Both the position numbers and the translations under genes were made by a program. Shown here piece by piece: positions 17,358 through 26,641 of a stretch of DNA of 64,000 nucleotides. Positions within the stretch are counted from its first letter, which is position 1. Each line of letters starts with the position of its first letter. Origin of the DNA: Roseiarcus fermentans. GTDB lineage: Bacteria > Pseudomonadota > Alphaproteobacteria > Rhizobiales > Beijerinckiaceae. Where the stretch lies: positions 80,166-144,165 of the forward strand of contig NZ_QNRK01000018.1 of assembly GCF_003315135.1 (NCBI RefSeq), given 5' to 3'. The notes below the pieces were generated by a model. That model saw only the letters and a program-made list of their open reading frames with translations, had not been told where the DNA came from and did not search any database.

Positions 17358-18938
17358 ATGTTTCGTCTGTTGATTCTCCTTGCTGGGGTGGCCCTCGCCG
17401 GCTGGGGCTTGATGTGGCTCGCCAACAATCCGGGCGTGGTGACGCTGACCTGGTTCGGGGTCGAGTACAGAGTGTCGCTGATGATGGCGCTCGGCATTGT
17501 CGTCGTCATCGCGATCCTGTGGACGATTCTGTGGAGCATTCTGCGATTCGTGTTTCGCATTCCCTCGCTCGTGTCGCTGTCGTCGCGGGCGCGGCGGCGC
17601 GCCCGCTGGATCGACGCGATTTCGCGCGGCTTCGTCGCGGTTCATGCCGGCGACGCGCGGGCGGCGGTCAAGCACGCCGCCGACGCCAACCGCCTCGTCG
17701 CCAACGACCCGCTGACCCGGCTGCTGACGGCCCAGGCCGCGCAACTCGGCGGCGACCGGGAAGGCGCGATCACGGCCTACAACGCCATGCTCGACGATCA
17801 CGACACCCGCGGCCTCGGCCTGCGCGGGCTGCATGTCGAGGCGCGGCGCGGCGGCGATCACGTCGCGGCGCTGCAATATGCGATGCGCGCCAACGCCCAG
17901 CACCCCGCCGCCTGGTCCGGGCAGGCCGTTCTCGACGACCGCACCCGCCAGGGCGACTGGGCCGGCGCGCTGGCGACCGTCGACACCAACGCCGCCGCGC
18001 GCCTGCTCGACAAGCCGACCGCCCAGCGCTGGCGCGCCGTCCTCAAGACGGCGATGGCGGACGAAGCCAGGGAGCGCGATCCGAAAGGCGCGGCGGCGCT
18101 CGCGCAGGAGGCCTGCCGGCTCGCGCCCGGCCTCGTCCCGGCGGCGGCGCTGTTCGGCCGCCTCGCCGGCGCCGGGACGGGCGACGCCCGCAAGGCGAAC
18201 CGGGCGATCGAGAACGCCTATGCCGAGACGCCGCACCCCGATCTCGCCGCCGCCTACCTTCGCATGCGCCCGAGCGACTCGCCGGCCGACCGCCTCGCCC
18301 GCGCTCGCGCCCTCGCCCGTCTCGCCCCCAACGATCCCGAGTCGATGCTGACCATCGGCCGGGCCGCGCTCGAAGCGCATGACCTGAACGCGGCCCGCTC
18401 GGCGATCGCGCCGCTGCTCGCCTCCGATTCCCCGCATGGCCGTCCGACCCGACGCGTCTGCGTCCTCGTGGCGGACATCGAGGAGGCCGACGGCAATCTC
18501 GGCGCGATGCGCGAATGGTTGTCGCGCGCGGCCCGAGCCCCGCACGACAAGGCCTGGATCGCCGACGGCGTGATCAGCGATCGCTGGGCGCCCGTCTCGC
18601 CCGCGGGGACGCTTGACGCCTACGTCTGGCGCACGCCCGACGAGCGTTTCGAAGCGCCGCCCGAGCCGAGCGAGCCGCAGCCGCCCCAGGAAGCCCCGAG
18701 CCTTCTGCCGCGCGCCGCCGACGTCGCGCCCGCGGCCGCGCCCAAGGCCGCGCTGGAAGCCGCGGCGATCCCCGAGCCGCGCGCGCCGGTCGTCGAGGCG
18801 CCCCCGGCGGGTCCTGCGCCGGCCTCTCCGCCGCGCGCCGGCGTCGTGGTCGATCCGGACAGCGTCGCGCCGGACGATCCGGGCCCCAGGCTGCCGCCGC
18901 GGAAGCGTCGCCGGTCCTGGATCTACGCAAACGATTGA
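17358..18938 (+). CDS. hemY: HemY-family TPR membrane protein
   Basis: The 526-residue product begins with two transmembrane segments (about residues 1-20 and 40-65) enclosing GVVTLTWFGVEYRVS, the HemY N-terminal signature. Tetratricopeptide-like helical repeats follow (about 90-420), then a proline-rich cytoplasmic tail with basic residues at the very end. HemY is thought to assist late haem synthesis steps, but its biochemical role is not settled. It is distinct from Bacillus HemY, the protoporphyrinogen oxidase. The gene follows mic60 by 60 bases. Confidence 0.87.
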   Translation: MFRLLILLAGVALAGWGLMWLANNPGVVTLTWFGVEYRVSLMMALGIVVVIAILWTILWSILRFVFRIPSLVSLSSRARRRARWIDAISRGFVAVHAGDARAAVKHAADANRLVANDPLTRLLTAQAAQLGGDREGAITAYNAMLDDHDTRGLGLRGLHVEARRGGDHVAALQYAMRANAQHPAAWSGQAVLDDRTRQGDWAGALATVDTNAAARLLDKPTAQRWRAVLKTAMADEARERDPKGAAALAQEACRLAPGLVPAAALFGRLAGAGTGDARKANRAIENAYAETPHPDLAAAYLRMRPSDSPADRLARARALARLAPNDPESMLTIGRAALEAHDLNAARSAIAPLLASDSPHGRPTRRVCVLVADIEEADGNLGAMREWLSRAARAPHDKAWIADGVISDRWAPVSPAGTLDAYVWRTPDERFEAPPEPSEPQPPQEAPSLLPRAADVAPAAAPKAALEAAAIPEPRAPVVEAPPAGPAPASPPRAGVVVDPDSVAPDDPGPRLPPRKRRRSWIYAND

Positions 18939-18953
18939 ACGAGGCGCTTCGCA

Positions 18954-20186
18954 TTGGAGCATTCGCTGTCTGTGTCCCCCGTCGTCATCGTCGGGGCGGG
19001 TCATGCCGGCGTGCAGGCCGCCGCGAGCCTGCGCGAGGAAGGGTACGACGGAGAGATCGTCCTTCTGTCCGATGAGCGGGAGCTGCCCTATCAGCGGCCG
19101 CCGCTGTCGAAGGCGTTCCTGAAGCGCGAGATGGACCTGCACGGCCTCCCGCTCAGGGCCGAGGCCTTTTATCCCGCCCAGCGCATCGACCTCCGGCTCG
19201 GCGCGCGCGCGGTCCGCATCGACCGGGCGGCGCGAACGGTGGCGCTCGCCGACGGGACGTCGCTTCCCTACGGACACCTCATTCTGGCGACGGGCGCGCG
19301 GCAACGGCGGCTCGAGGTTCCCGGCGTCGATCTGCCCGGCGTCTACGCTTTGCGCACCATCGCCGACGCCGCCGCCCTGCGCGAACGCATCGTCCCGGGC
19401 CTCAGGGTGGTGGTGATCGGCGCCGGCTTCATCGGGCTCGAGGTCGCCGCGACCGCGGCCAAGCTCGGCGCCGAGACGGCGGTGGTCGAGATCGCCCGGC
19501 CGATGGGCCGCGCGGTGTCGCCGGCGCTGTCGGATTTCTACGCCGAGGCCCACCGTTCGTTCGGCGCCCGGCTGTTTCTCGGCGTCGGCGTGAGGGAGAT
19601 CAGCGGGACCGACAAGGCCGAGGCGGTGGTGCTCAGCGACGGCGAAGTCTTGCCGGCCGACCTCGTGCTGGTCGGCGTCGGCGTCACCGCCGAGGATGCG
19701 CTCGCCCGCGCGGCGGGCCTCGACTGCGGCAACGGGGTGCTGGTCGACGAGCGTCTCGTCACCTCCGATCCCGCGATTTCCGCGATCGGCGACTGCGCCG
19801 CCTTTCCCAACGCCACCCTCGGCTTCGTCACCCGGCTCGAGTCGATCCAGAACGCCGTCGACCAGGGCAAGCTGGTCGCCGCCCGGCTCGCCGGCAAGCC
19901 GAAAGCCTACGACGCGCTGGCGTGGTTCTGGAGCGACCAGGGGGACCTGAAGCTCCTGATCGTCGGTCTGTCGCACGACGTCGACCAGTGGGTGGTGCGC
20001 GGCGATCCGGCGACCCGCGCCTTCTCGACCTACGGCTTCCGCAAAGGCAGGCTGGCGGTGGTCGAATCGGTGAACCGCGCCGGCGACCACGCCGCCGCCA
20101 AGCGCATTCTCGCCTCGGGCAAGACCCTGACCCCGGAGCAGGCCGCCGACCCGGACTTCGACATCCGGGCGCTGGCGAAAGGCTGA
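18954..20186 (+). CDS. FAD-dependent ferredoxin/rubredoxin reductase
   Basis: The 410-residue flavoprotein passes electrons from NAD(P)H to a ferredoxin or rubredoxin partner. An FAD-binding Rossmann motif VVIVGAGHAGVQAA lies at about residues 8-22. The NAD(P)-binding motif VVVIGAGFIGLEVAA is near 155, and ISAIGDCAAFPN, the FAD-contacting block, is near 280. A C-terminal reductase domain (WFWSDQGDLKLLIVG) is like that of putidaredoxin or rhodocoxin reductases. No ferredoxin or cytochrome P450 lies nearby, so the partner is unknown. The start is probably TTG at 18954 with GAGG upstream; a GTG 18 bases later is an alternative. Confidence 0.85.
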   Translation: MEHSLSVSPVVIVGAGHAGVQAAASLREEGYDGEIVLLSDERELPYQRPPLSKAFLKREMDLHGLPLRAEAFYPAQRIDLRLGARAVRIDRAARTVALADGTSLPYGHLILATGARQRRLEVPGVDLPGVYALRTIADAAALRERIVPGLRVVVIGAGFIGLEVAATAAKLGAETAVVEIARPMGRAVSPALSDFYAEAHRSFGARLFLGVGVREISGTDKAEAVVLSDGEVLPADLVLVGVGVTAEDALARAAGLDCGNGVLVDERLVTSDPAISAIGDCAAFPNATLGFVTRLESIQNAVDQGKLVAARLAGKPKAYDALAWFWSDQGDLKLLIVGLSHDVDQWVVRGDPATRAFSTYGFRKGRLAVVESVNRAGDHAAAKRILASGKTLTPEQAADPDFDIRALAKG

Positions 20187-20206
20187 AAGCGGCCACGAGG
20201 CGCATC

Positions 20207-20236
20207 TTGACGCGGCGCCCCCGGGGGCCGTAAAGA
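20207..20236 (+). promoter_or_regulatory. Candidate promoter of tRNA-Val
   Basis: TTGACG (20207-20212) and TAAAGA (20231-20236) are separated by 18 bases and end 20 bases before the tRNA. Spacing and position fit a sigma-70 promoter for the tRNA gene. Confidence 0.5.
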
Positions 20237-20256
20237 CCCTCGCGCCGTCACGGCTC

Positions 20257-20331
20257 GGGCGATTAGCTCAGCGGTAGAGCACTCCCTTCACACGGGAGGG
20301 GTCGCAGGTTCGATCCCTGCATCGCCCACCA
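20257..20331 (+). tRNA. tRNA-Val (anticodon CAC)
   Basis: A 75-base cloverleaf including an encoded CCA end. The acceptor stem is GGGCGAT pairing with ATCGCCC. The D arm is GCTCAGCGGTAGAGC. The anticodon stem CTCCC/GGGAG encloses the loop TTCACAC with anticodon CAC, and the T arm has GGTTCGATCC. It reads GUG valine codons. An AT-rich islet starts right after it, as is common for tRNA-linked insertions, but no copy of the tRNA 3' end is visible on the far side. Confidence 0.97.
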
Positions 20332-20397
20332 GCCTGATGGACCATCCGGAAGCTATCTGTCTGAATCGCGGGGAAGGCGTTTCGAGCCCAAGCGAGG

Positions 20398-20586
20398 GTG
20401 GCGAATTGTCGCTGGCATTGCCCCCCCGACTTGGACGAGAGTTATCTCTCCGCAGTGGACTCGGTATTCAATTCAGCTAGTGTGCTTCGGCTATGCGCGA
20501 CTGACATTGCGCAAGATGTTTTCATTAGCGTCTACGTCAACAATGACAAAGCTGACTTTTCGTACGACCAAGTTAACAACTTGTGA
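20398..20586 (+). CDS. Small open frame opening the AT-rich islet
   Basis: A possible 62-residue product starts with GTG at 20398 or an internal GTG at 20455. It ends 15 bases before the ATPase gene start, so it would be co-transcribed with it. The second half (from about residue 24) has natural-looking composition, with VFISVYVNNDKADF. The first part straddles the change from high to low GC. No family is recognised. It could be a genuine small protein, the 3' remnant of a truncated gene, or only leader sequence. Confidence 0.3.
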   Translation: MANCRWHCPPDLDESYLSAVDSVFNSASVLRLCATDIAQDVFISVYVNNDKADFSYDQVNNL

Positions 20587-20601
20587 GGGGGGTACCTAGC
20601 A

Positions 20602-22185
20602 GTGAGTAACATACGCGATATCGGCAGCAACACGAATCTCGCGCGGGAGCTTAGAAAGCTTGTTCACCCGGGAATGCCGTTTGGTCCCTCACAGACGGAG
20701 TTAATAAAAGATCCAAAAGCTGCTTCTCAGTTATTCGATTGGTATAACCACGCCTTTGCGGACTTGCTTCGGGGCTCGCATTTAATAATTGGTAGACGTG
20801 GGTCGGGCAAGAGCGCTCTTGTGCGAAGCTATACCGCAACACCTTATGTATTGAATTCGCAAGCCGGTAAAGAGTCCCGAGATTTCATTAAACGCTTTAG
20901 CCTACCGCCGGAGACGCTAGCTCAGGCACCGGATCTTGTCGTTGAAGCAAACACGCCAAGTGAGATATTCAATCTCGAATATATGTATGTCGATGCAAAG
21001 ATTATTCCACCTCCAGAAATAGTCGCTGAGGCATGGAGGCGACGCATTTGGCTACTCATAGCGAGGCGACTGGAGATCGTTAGACCGGATACTGTCGACG
21101 ATGCGATACGAAGCGTAATACGGGAGGATGTGACACCAACGGTAACTTCGGAAGAATTTCTTGATCGTATAGAACGAACCGTGTCTGATAATGCAATTCG
21201 ATGTGTTGTCATATTTGACAGTAATGACGAATACAAATTGACCGATCCATTACAGAGTCGTGTATTCGAAGGCCTTTGCAGAGCGGCAAGTAATATTATA
21301 GCTCTTAGGCAAGGCATAGACATCCGCTTATGTATACCATCAGAGTTGCTTGAAGAGATGCAGCATTTGCTTTCTAATCCTGGGAAAGACAGCTTTCGTC
21401 GACAATATTTGCACTGGACTGCCGAAGAATTATACAGAATTTCAGCCGCAAGGATTTTGATATATTTAAAACTCTATGCTCCTACGCAATTTGAGCGATT
21501 CGGTGACCTTCGATTGATGGATAGGGACAGTCTCTGGCAGTTCTGGAGTAATTTTCTTCCAAAGACAATTAAAAATGACTTAGGCGAAACTGAGGACACG
21601 CTAATATATCTTTTACGTCATACCCACATGTTGCCACGACAATTCATTATGATTCTTAATCAACTATGGGGAAGTAAAACGGGAATACCAGATCATCTCA
21701 TATTTGAGGGACGAGCATCAGAGACTCAAATAAAGAGAGCGATCGCGGAAGTCGAAGTCATAAACAAAGATGCCATACTTGCGATGTATAAGACTTTATA
21801 CGACAATATAGTTAGATTATTTGATGAGGTGATGCCGTTATTAACGAGAACGTTTTCTTACGGAGTATTACACAATGTATATAATCAGAGCGGCGCGCGG
21901 AAGCTTATGGCTAGTTCTGTTTATCCGGAACCAGATTTTTGGCTGTTCCGCAAGTTACTATTCTCTACTGGGGCAATTGGACTCGTCACGGCAAGAACAG
22001 ATACGTATATCAAGGCGCGCTTTCAATTCAATCAAAATCGTCCTCTTACGGCGAACGACGAAAGCGAGCTTTGTGTTCATCCTTTATTCTCTCGCACATA
22101 CGAATTAAAGCCGCAGGAGTCTCGACTAGTTGTTCTACCGCGCGGGGCAGATTACCTAGAAGCCCATGCAGTGATACAGGAATAA
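20602..22185 (+). CDS. P-loop ATPase of an AT-rich islet, candidate defence gene
   Basis: The 527-residue protein has a Walker A motif GRRGSGKS at residues 64-71 and a Walker B-like strand CVVIFDSNDEY at 201-211. A likely sensor segment RLCIPSELL sits near 242, and an RHTHMLPRQFI block at 339-349. The C-terminal part looks like a winged helix (about 405-475) and ends near ELCVHPLFSRTY. The layout is that of STAND-like P-loop ATPases, resembling the loosely defined Sll1717-type family. Similar ATPases occur in anti-phage modules, but no function is proven. Start GTG follows GAGGGGGG by nine bases. Codon use is strikingly AT-rich next to the surrounding genes, so it was acquired. A small membrane protein gene follows by 33 bases. 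Confidence 0.8.
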   Translation: MSNIRDIGSNTNLARELRKLVHPGMPFGPSQTELIKDPKAASQLFDWYNHAFADLLRGSHLIIGRRGSGKSALVRSYTATPYVLNSQAGKESRDFIKRFSLPPETLAQAPDLVVEANTPSEIFNLEYMYVDAKIIPPPEIVAEAWRRRIWLLIARRLEIVRPDTVDDAIRSVIREDVTPTVTSEEFLDRIERTVSDNAIRCVVIFDSNDEYKLTDPLQSRVFEGLCRAASNIIALRQGIDIRLCIPSELLEEMQHLLSNPGKDSFRRQYLHWTAEELYRISAARILIYLKLYAPTQFERFGDLRLMDRDSLWQFWSNFLPKTIKNDLGETEDTLIYLLRHTHMLPRQFIMILNQLWGSKTGIPDHLIFEGRASETQIKRAIAEVEVINKDAILAMYKTLYDNIVRLFDEVMPLLTRTFSYGVLHNVYNQSGARKLMASSVYPEPDFWLFRKLLFSTGAIGLVTARTDTYIKARFQFNQNRPLTANDESELCVHPLFSRTYELKPQESRLVVLPRGADYLEAHAVIQE

Positions 22186-22218
22186 TTATATATATTCGTA
22201 CTCCGGGGATCACGGACT

Positions 22219-22662
22219 ATGAAAACCCGTAGAGAGATTGACGGCCGCTATTTATTACTTATCGGCGTGCTCTTTTTATACTATGTCGTTATAGTTATCA
22301 CATTTACGGCAATATTCGTCACACTCAAATCACATGATGAGCATTGGTTGAATAGGTTCGGTGGAATGGTTGTTACCATGTCACTTGGGCTTTCTTTGCT
22401 GCAGTTCGCCTACGAACGATGGATGGAATCTCGTTTAGAGCGAAATCATAGAGACCGCAAGGATGATGATAGCGCCCGGGAATTGCAACAATATGGTTTA
22501 TCATTGTTTGAAGCCAATTCCAAGCATGCAAAAGTCTTGGCGATGGAAAGGCAGGATTTACAACGTATGAGGTGGATCATTCTAGCCAACACTTTATGTA
22601 CAGGCGTAGTGGGGGAGGTCTTGCACACTTTCGGAGATTTGATTTGCAAACACGCTCCCTAG
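22219..22662 (+). CDS. Small membrane protein partnered with the P-loop ATPase
   Basis: The 147-residue product has two strong transmembrane segments (about residues 11-35 and 46-65). A very charged cytoplasmic stretch rich in Arg, Asp and Glu follows (66-115, including ERNHRDRKDDDSARE), and a third hydrophobic segment near 119-138. No family is recognised. It follows the ATPase by 33 bases in the same AT-rich composition, so both form one operon and arrived together. In known ATPase-plus-membrane-protein defence pairs the membrane protein is the effector that damages the membrane; that comparison is inference. Confidence 0.65.
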   Translation: MKTRREIDGRYLLLIGVLFLYYVVIVITFTAIFVTLKSHDEHWLNRFGGMVVTMSLGLSLLQFAYERWMESRLERNHRDRKDDDSARELQQYGLSLFEANSKHAKVLAMERQDLQRMRWIILANTLCTGVVGEVLHTFGDLICKHAP

Positions 22663-22704
22663 ACAGGGCGACTCAGGTTTCGCCGACTATGCTGCTTCTT
22701 AGGC

Positions 22705-24045
22705 TCACACCGCCGTCCCCCACAGATCATAAGCGTCCGCCCGCTCGATCCTGACGGTCGCGAGGTCGCCGGCGCGCAATGGCCGCCTCGTGGCGATGTG
22801 GACAGCGCCGTCGATCTGCGGCGCGTCACCCTTCGTGCGGCCCTTCGCCGAATGGACGCCGCCTTGGTCGACGATCACCTCGAGCCGCCGGCCGACCTTG
22901 TCCGCGAGCTTTTTCGCGCTGATCGCCTGTTGGCGGAGCATGAAGCGCTTGTGGCGGGCGGCCTTGACCTCGGGCGGGACCGGCGCAAGGCCGAGGTCGT
23001 TGGCCTCCGCCCCCTTGACCGGCTCGTATGGGAAGGCGCCGACGCGGTCGAGCCTGGCTTCGTCGAGCCAGGCGAGCAGCGTCTCGAAATCCTCCTCCGT
23101 CTCGCCGGGGAAGCCGACGATGAAGGTCGAGCGCAGCGTCAGGTCCGGGCAGGCGGCGCGCCACGCCCGGATGCGGTCGAGCGTCTTCGCCTGATCGCCC
23201 GGACGGCGCATCGCCTTGAGCACGCTCGGCGCGGCGTGCTGGAACGGAATGTCGAGGTAGGGCAGCACGCGGCCCTCGGCCATGAGCGCGATCACGTCGT
23301 CGACATGCGGGTAGGGGTAGACGTAGTGCAGCCGCACCCAGGCGCCGAGCGAGCCGAGTTCGCGCGCGAGGTCGAAAAACCTCGCCGCCACCTCGCGGTC
23401 GCGCCAGAGACTCGGGGCGTAGCGCAGGTCCCGGCCATAGGCGCTGGTGTCCTGCGAGATCACCAGCAATTCCTTCACGCCCGCCTTGACCAGTTTTTCC
23501 GCCTCGCGAAGGACGTCCCCCGCAGGCCGTGACACCAGATCTCCCCGCAGCTTCGGGATGATACAAAAGGTGCAGCGGTTGTGGCACCCCTCCGCAATCT
23601 TGAGATAGGCGTAATGGCGCGGCGTCAGCTTCACCCCCTGCTCGGGGATCAGATCGACGAACGGGTCGTGCGGCGCGGGCGCGGCCGCGTGCACCGCCGT
23701 CATCACGCTCTCCAGCGACTGCGGGCCGGTGATCGCGGAGACGTTGGGAAAGGCGTCGCGGATCGCGTCCGGCTCGGCGCCCATGCAGCCGGTGACGATG
23801 ACGCGGCCGTTCTCCGCCATCGCGGCGCCGATCGCCGACAGCGACTCGGCCTTGGCGCTGTCGAGGAAGCCGCAGGTGTTGACGATCACCGCGTCGGCGC
23901 CGGCGTGGGTCTTCGACAGTTCGTAGCCCTCGGCGCGCAATTGCGTGAGGATCCGCTCGCTGTCGACCAGCGCCTTGGGGCAGCCGAGGGAGACGAAGGA
24001 AATGCGCGGCGCGGGGCGCAGGTCGGGATCGGGAAGGTCGGACAT
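22705..24045 (-). CDS. rimO: Ribosomal protein S12 methylthiotransferase RimO
   Basis: RimO is a radical-SAM enzyme that adds a methylthio group to an aspartate of ribosomal protein S12. The 446-residue product has the N-terminal UPF0004 domain with three cysteines for one [4Fe-4S] cluster (Cys22, Cys58, Cys87). The radical-SAM motif CHNRCTFC supplies Cys154, Cys158 and Cys161. A C-terminal TRAM domain (about 375-446) ends at DLWGTAV. The [13 protein letters not shown] start is diagnostic for RimO over MiaB. It is convergent with the islet and marks return to host composition. Confidence 0.95.
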   Translation of the reverse strand: MSDLPDPDLRPAPRISFVSLGCPKALVDSERILTQLRAEGYELSKTHAGADAVIVNTCGFLDSAKAESLSAIGAAMAENGRVIVTGCMGAEPDAIRDAFPNVSAITGPQSLESVMTAVHAAAPAPHDPFVDLIPEQGVKLTPRHYAYLKIAEGCHNRCTFCIIPKLRGDLVSRPAGDVLREAEKLVKAGVKELLVISQDTSAYGRDLRYAPSLWRDREVAARFFDLARELGSLGAWVRLHYVYPYPHVDDVIALMAEGRVLPYLDIPFQHAAPSVLKAMRRPGDQAKTLDRIRAWRAACPDLTLRSTFIVGFPGETEEDFETLLAWLDEARLDRVGAFPYEPVKGAEANDLGLAPVPPEVKAARHKRFMLRQQAISAKKLADKVGRRLEVIVDQGGVHSAKGRTKGDAPQIDGAVHIATRRPLRAGDLATVRIERADAYDLWGTAV

Positions 24046-25210
24046 CGGCTCCGCTTGCCACGCGCCGGGCCCCGCCGCAAGGCGCGCGCGCCGATCCGGC
24101 GCCCTGGGAGCAGGCTAACGCCGGGCGCCGGACAGGCCGAGCGCCCCTCGCCTCCGGAGAACGGCCGAACGGGCAGGCAGCAAAATCTTGCCGGACCGTC
24201 AGCTATGTTCTATCTTTGTTCCGTCGCCGTTGGAATGGAACGCCGCGCGCCCGAGTCCGCTTCGCGATCCTCGCAAGGAGACGTTTGTGACAGCTGGGTG
24301 GGCGCCGAGGAACGCGTCGAGAGCGAGCAAGGCGAAGCGATTCAAGGGCCGCTTGGCTGCCGTGGCGGCCGTTTATCGCCACGTCGCCGTTCCGGCTCAT
24401 CGCCATGATGGCGAAACGGGCGCTCGGGAGACACGATGGGAAGATGGGAATGACGGGAGAATGACGGGAAAAAGTAACACCAAAGCCGCCATCTCGCGAG
24501 GAGCGAAGCGACGTGGCCCGCCATCGCGAGGAGCGACCCCCGGACCTGGATCGAGACCTGGATCGGGGGGGACGTGGCGATCCAGGGCGGCGCGGCCAAG
24601 GCCTGCCGGGCGTCGCCGCGCTGCAACGTCGGCGCAGGCGGCCGCCTGGATCGCCGTGTCGCCTTCGGGCGCCTCGCGAGGACGGCTCGAGGCGCCATCG
24701 CCCCCGCCTCGGCGTCGACGACCGCCCGTCATGCCCAAGGCGCCCCAAGGCTTGAGTTACAAAGTGACAGGTAACGCCCACCGTCATTGCGAGGAGCAAC
24801 CCCCGGGTCGAAGAGCCCGGGGGGACGAAGCCATCCACGCCGCCGTTTGCGTCGATTTTGCAACGGCGTTCTTCGGCGTCCACTTGGGCGTTACAAAGTG
24901 ACAAAGTGACGTTACTCCCAAGCCGGCAGCGAACAGCGCCGTCATCGCGAGCGAAGCGAAGCGATCCAGGGCCGCTGGGCTGCTGTTGCGCCCTCTGATC
25001 GTCCCGCCGCCCTTCGTTGCGAGCAGAAGACGGAGCGATTTTTTCCGCAGGAGGCAAGCGGCGGCATGGGTTGCTTCGTCGCTTCGCTCCTCGCAATGAC
25101 GGGTTTGGCAGTTACAAAGTGACAGGTTTTGGCGCCTATCCCGCTGATATCTTTCGGAGCTTGCCTGAATTGCGCCGACTCTTCTCCCGTTGCGCCCGCA
25201 ACGCCGGCCT
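24046..25210. repeat. Cluster of degenerate dispersed repeats; no gene
   Basis: This 1.16-kb stretch between rimO and an MFS gene holds no convincing gene. It contains several degenerate copies of an element reading roughly CGTCATTGCGAGGAGCGAAG, then CGACGAAGCAATCCA. Copies lie at about 24321-24360, 24496-24540, 24782-24839, 24940-24980 and, inverted, 25066-25103. A second motif, GTTACAAAGTGACA, occurs three times in the same orientation (24756-24769, 24890-24903, 25111-25124), near the ends of copies. The first element is a type of intergenic repeat known from many alphaproteobacteria. All frames here are low-complexity shadows of the repeats. Confidence 0.75.
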
Positions 25211-26572
25211 TCAACGCTTCCTGAGCGTGCTCGCGCAGGCGCCGAACAGCGCCAGGCCCGCCGCGGCCCAGAGCGCGATCGCCGTCGCGTGCCCGGGCGC
25301 GCGGCCGAACGCCACCGCCATCAGCGCCGTTCCGAACGACTGCCCGATCAGCCGCCCGGCCGATTGCAGGCCGGCGGCGCCGCCGCTGCGGTTCGGCGGC
25401 GCGCTGCCGATGATCAGCCGGTTGTTGGGCGACTGGAAGAAGCCGAAACCGAGGCCGCACAACGCCAGGCGCCAGATCAGCGAGCCCGTGTCCGCATGGC
25501 CGACGTCGAGGGCGACGAAGGCGAGGCCGCAGGACATCGCCAGAAGCCCGGCGCCGCCGAGCAGGGCGGGCGCGAAGCGGTCGGCGAGCCGTCCCGAGAT
25601 CGGCGCGATCAACGCGGTGGCGAGCGGCCACGGGGTCATCAAGAGGCCGGTCACGGTCTCCGAACGGCCGAGCGTGTCCTCGAAGTAGAACGGCAGCGCC
25701 ACGATGGCGAGGCTCTGCGCGGCGAACGAGGCGATCGAGGTCGCGAGCGACAAGGCGAAGATCGGCCGCTTCAGCAGATCGACCGGCAGCAGCGGCGCGG
25801 CCTGCCCGAGCTGCCTGCGCACGAACAGCGCGCCGAACGCCGCCGCGGCGATCAGCTCGCCGATCGCGACGCCGAATTCCCGGTTCTGGCCGAGGCCGTC
25901 GACGCCGGCGATCAGCAGGCCGAAGGTCAGCGCGTTGAGCGCGACGCTGACGAAGTCGAGGCTACGCTTCGAACGCGGCGTGTCCGGCAGGGTGCGCATC
26001 GCGAGGATGAGGGCGACGACCCCCAACGGAACGTTGATCAGGAACAGCCAGCGCCACGACGCCACCGAAAGGATCGCCGCCGCGACCGTCGGGCTTCCCG
26101 CCGAGGACACCGCGACAACCACGGCGACGTTGCCGACGCCCTGGCCCAGTTTCGACGACGGATAGATGAAGCGGACCAGCGCGATGTTGACGCTCATGAT
26201 CCCGGCCGCGCCAAAACCCTGCACGGCGCGGGCGACGGTGAGGAAAGGCAGCGACGGCGCGAGCGCGCAGGCCAGCGAGGCGAGGGTGAACAGCGCCAGA
26301 CCGGGCGTGTAGACGCGGCGATAGCCGATCGTGTCCCCGAGCGCCGACAGCGGCAGCAGCGACACCGTGACCGCGAGCAGGAACGCGTTGACGATCCAGA
26401 TCGAGGCCTCCGGCCGGATCGCGAGGTCGCGCGCCATCGTCGGCAGGGCGACATTGACGATGCTGCCGTCGAGCACCGCCATGGAGACGGCCACGGCGAG
26501 CGTCAGGAAGGCGAGCAGGCGCTGCGGATTGGGGAGGCCGTCGTGCGTGGCGGCGTCGCTGGCTGCTGTCAT
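25211..26572 (-). CDS. MFS multidrug-type exporter (DHA2 family)
   Basis: The protein (453 residues from the chosen ATG) has about twelve to fourteen transmembrane segments. It carries the DHA2 drug:proton antiporter marks: AVLDGSIVNVALPTMARDL in the first segment (motif D1), the LGDTIGYRRVY loop (motif A), RAVQGFGAAGIM, and a motif C-like stretch AVSSAGSPTVAAAI. It probably expels a toxic compound using the proton gradient; the substrate cannot be inferred. An alternative start 33 bases upstream exists, and neither has a clear ribosome binding site. No adjacent regulator is visible; repeats lie downstream. Confidence 0.82.
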   Translation of the reverse strand: MTAASDAATHDGLPNPQRLLAFLTLAVAVSMAVLDGSIVNVALPTMARDLAIRPEASIWIVNAFLLAVTVSLLPLSALGDTIGYRRVYTPGLALFTLASLACALAPSLPFLTVARAVQGFGAAGIMSVNIALVRFIYPSSKLGQGVGNVAVVVAVSSAGSPTVAAAILSVASWRWLFLINVPLGVVALILAMRTLPDTPRSKRSLDFVSVALNALTFGLLIAGVDGLGQNREFGVAIGELIAAAAFGALFVRRQLGQAAPLLPVDLLKRPIFALSLATSIASFAAQSLAIVALPFYFEDTLGRSETVTGLLMTPWPLATALIAPISGRLADRFAPALLGGAGLLAMSCGLAFVALDVGHADTGSLIWRLALCGLGFGFFQSPNNRLIIGSAPPNRSGGAAGLQSAGRLIGQSFGTALMAVAFGRAPGHATAIALWAAAGLALFGACASTLRKR

Positions 26573-26641
26573 GAGAGGGACGGGACCTGGGGGGTCGCCG
26601 CGCATAGACCGATCCGGCGGCGCGGCGCAATGGGGCGGCGA

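Noticed and set aside
16059..20090. Very long open frame (over 1,300 codons) on the minus strand across hemD-mic60-hemY and the ferredoxin reductase gene
   Set aside because: It is arginine-rich antisense sequence opposite four well-supported genes, a usual artefact of high-GC DNA.
22663..22704. Possible right-hand attachment repeat of the tRNA-Val islet (AGGGCGACTCAGG)
   Set aside because: It shares only short pieces with the tRNA and not its 3' end, so it does not support site-specific integration.
24782..25103. CRISPR-like array in the repeat cluster
   Set aside because: Copies are irregularly spaced, degenerate and in both orientations, with no spacers of constant length.
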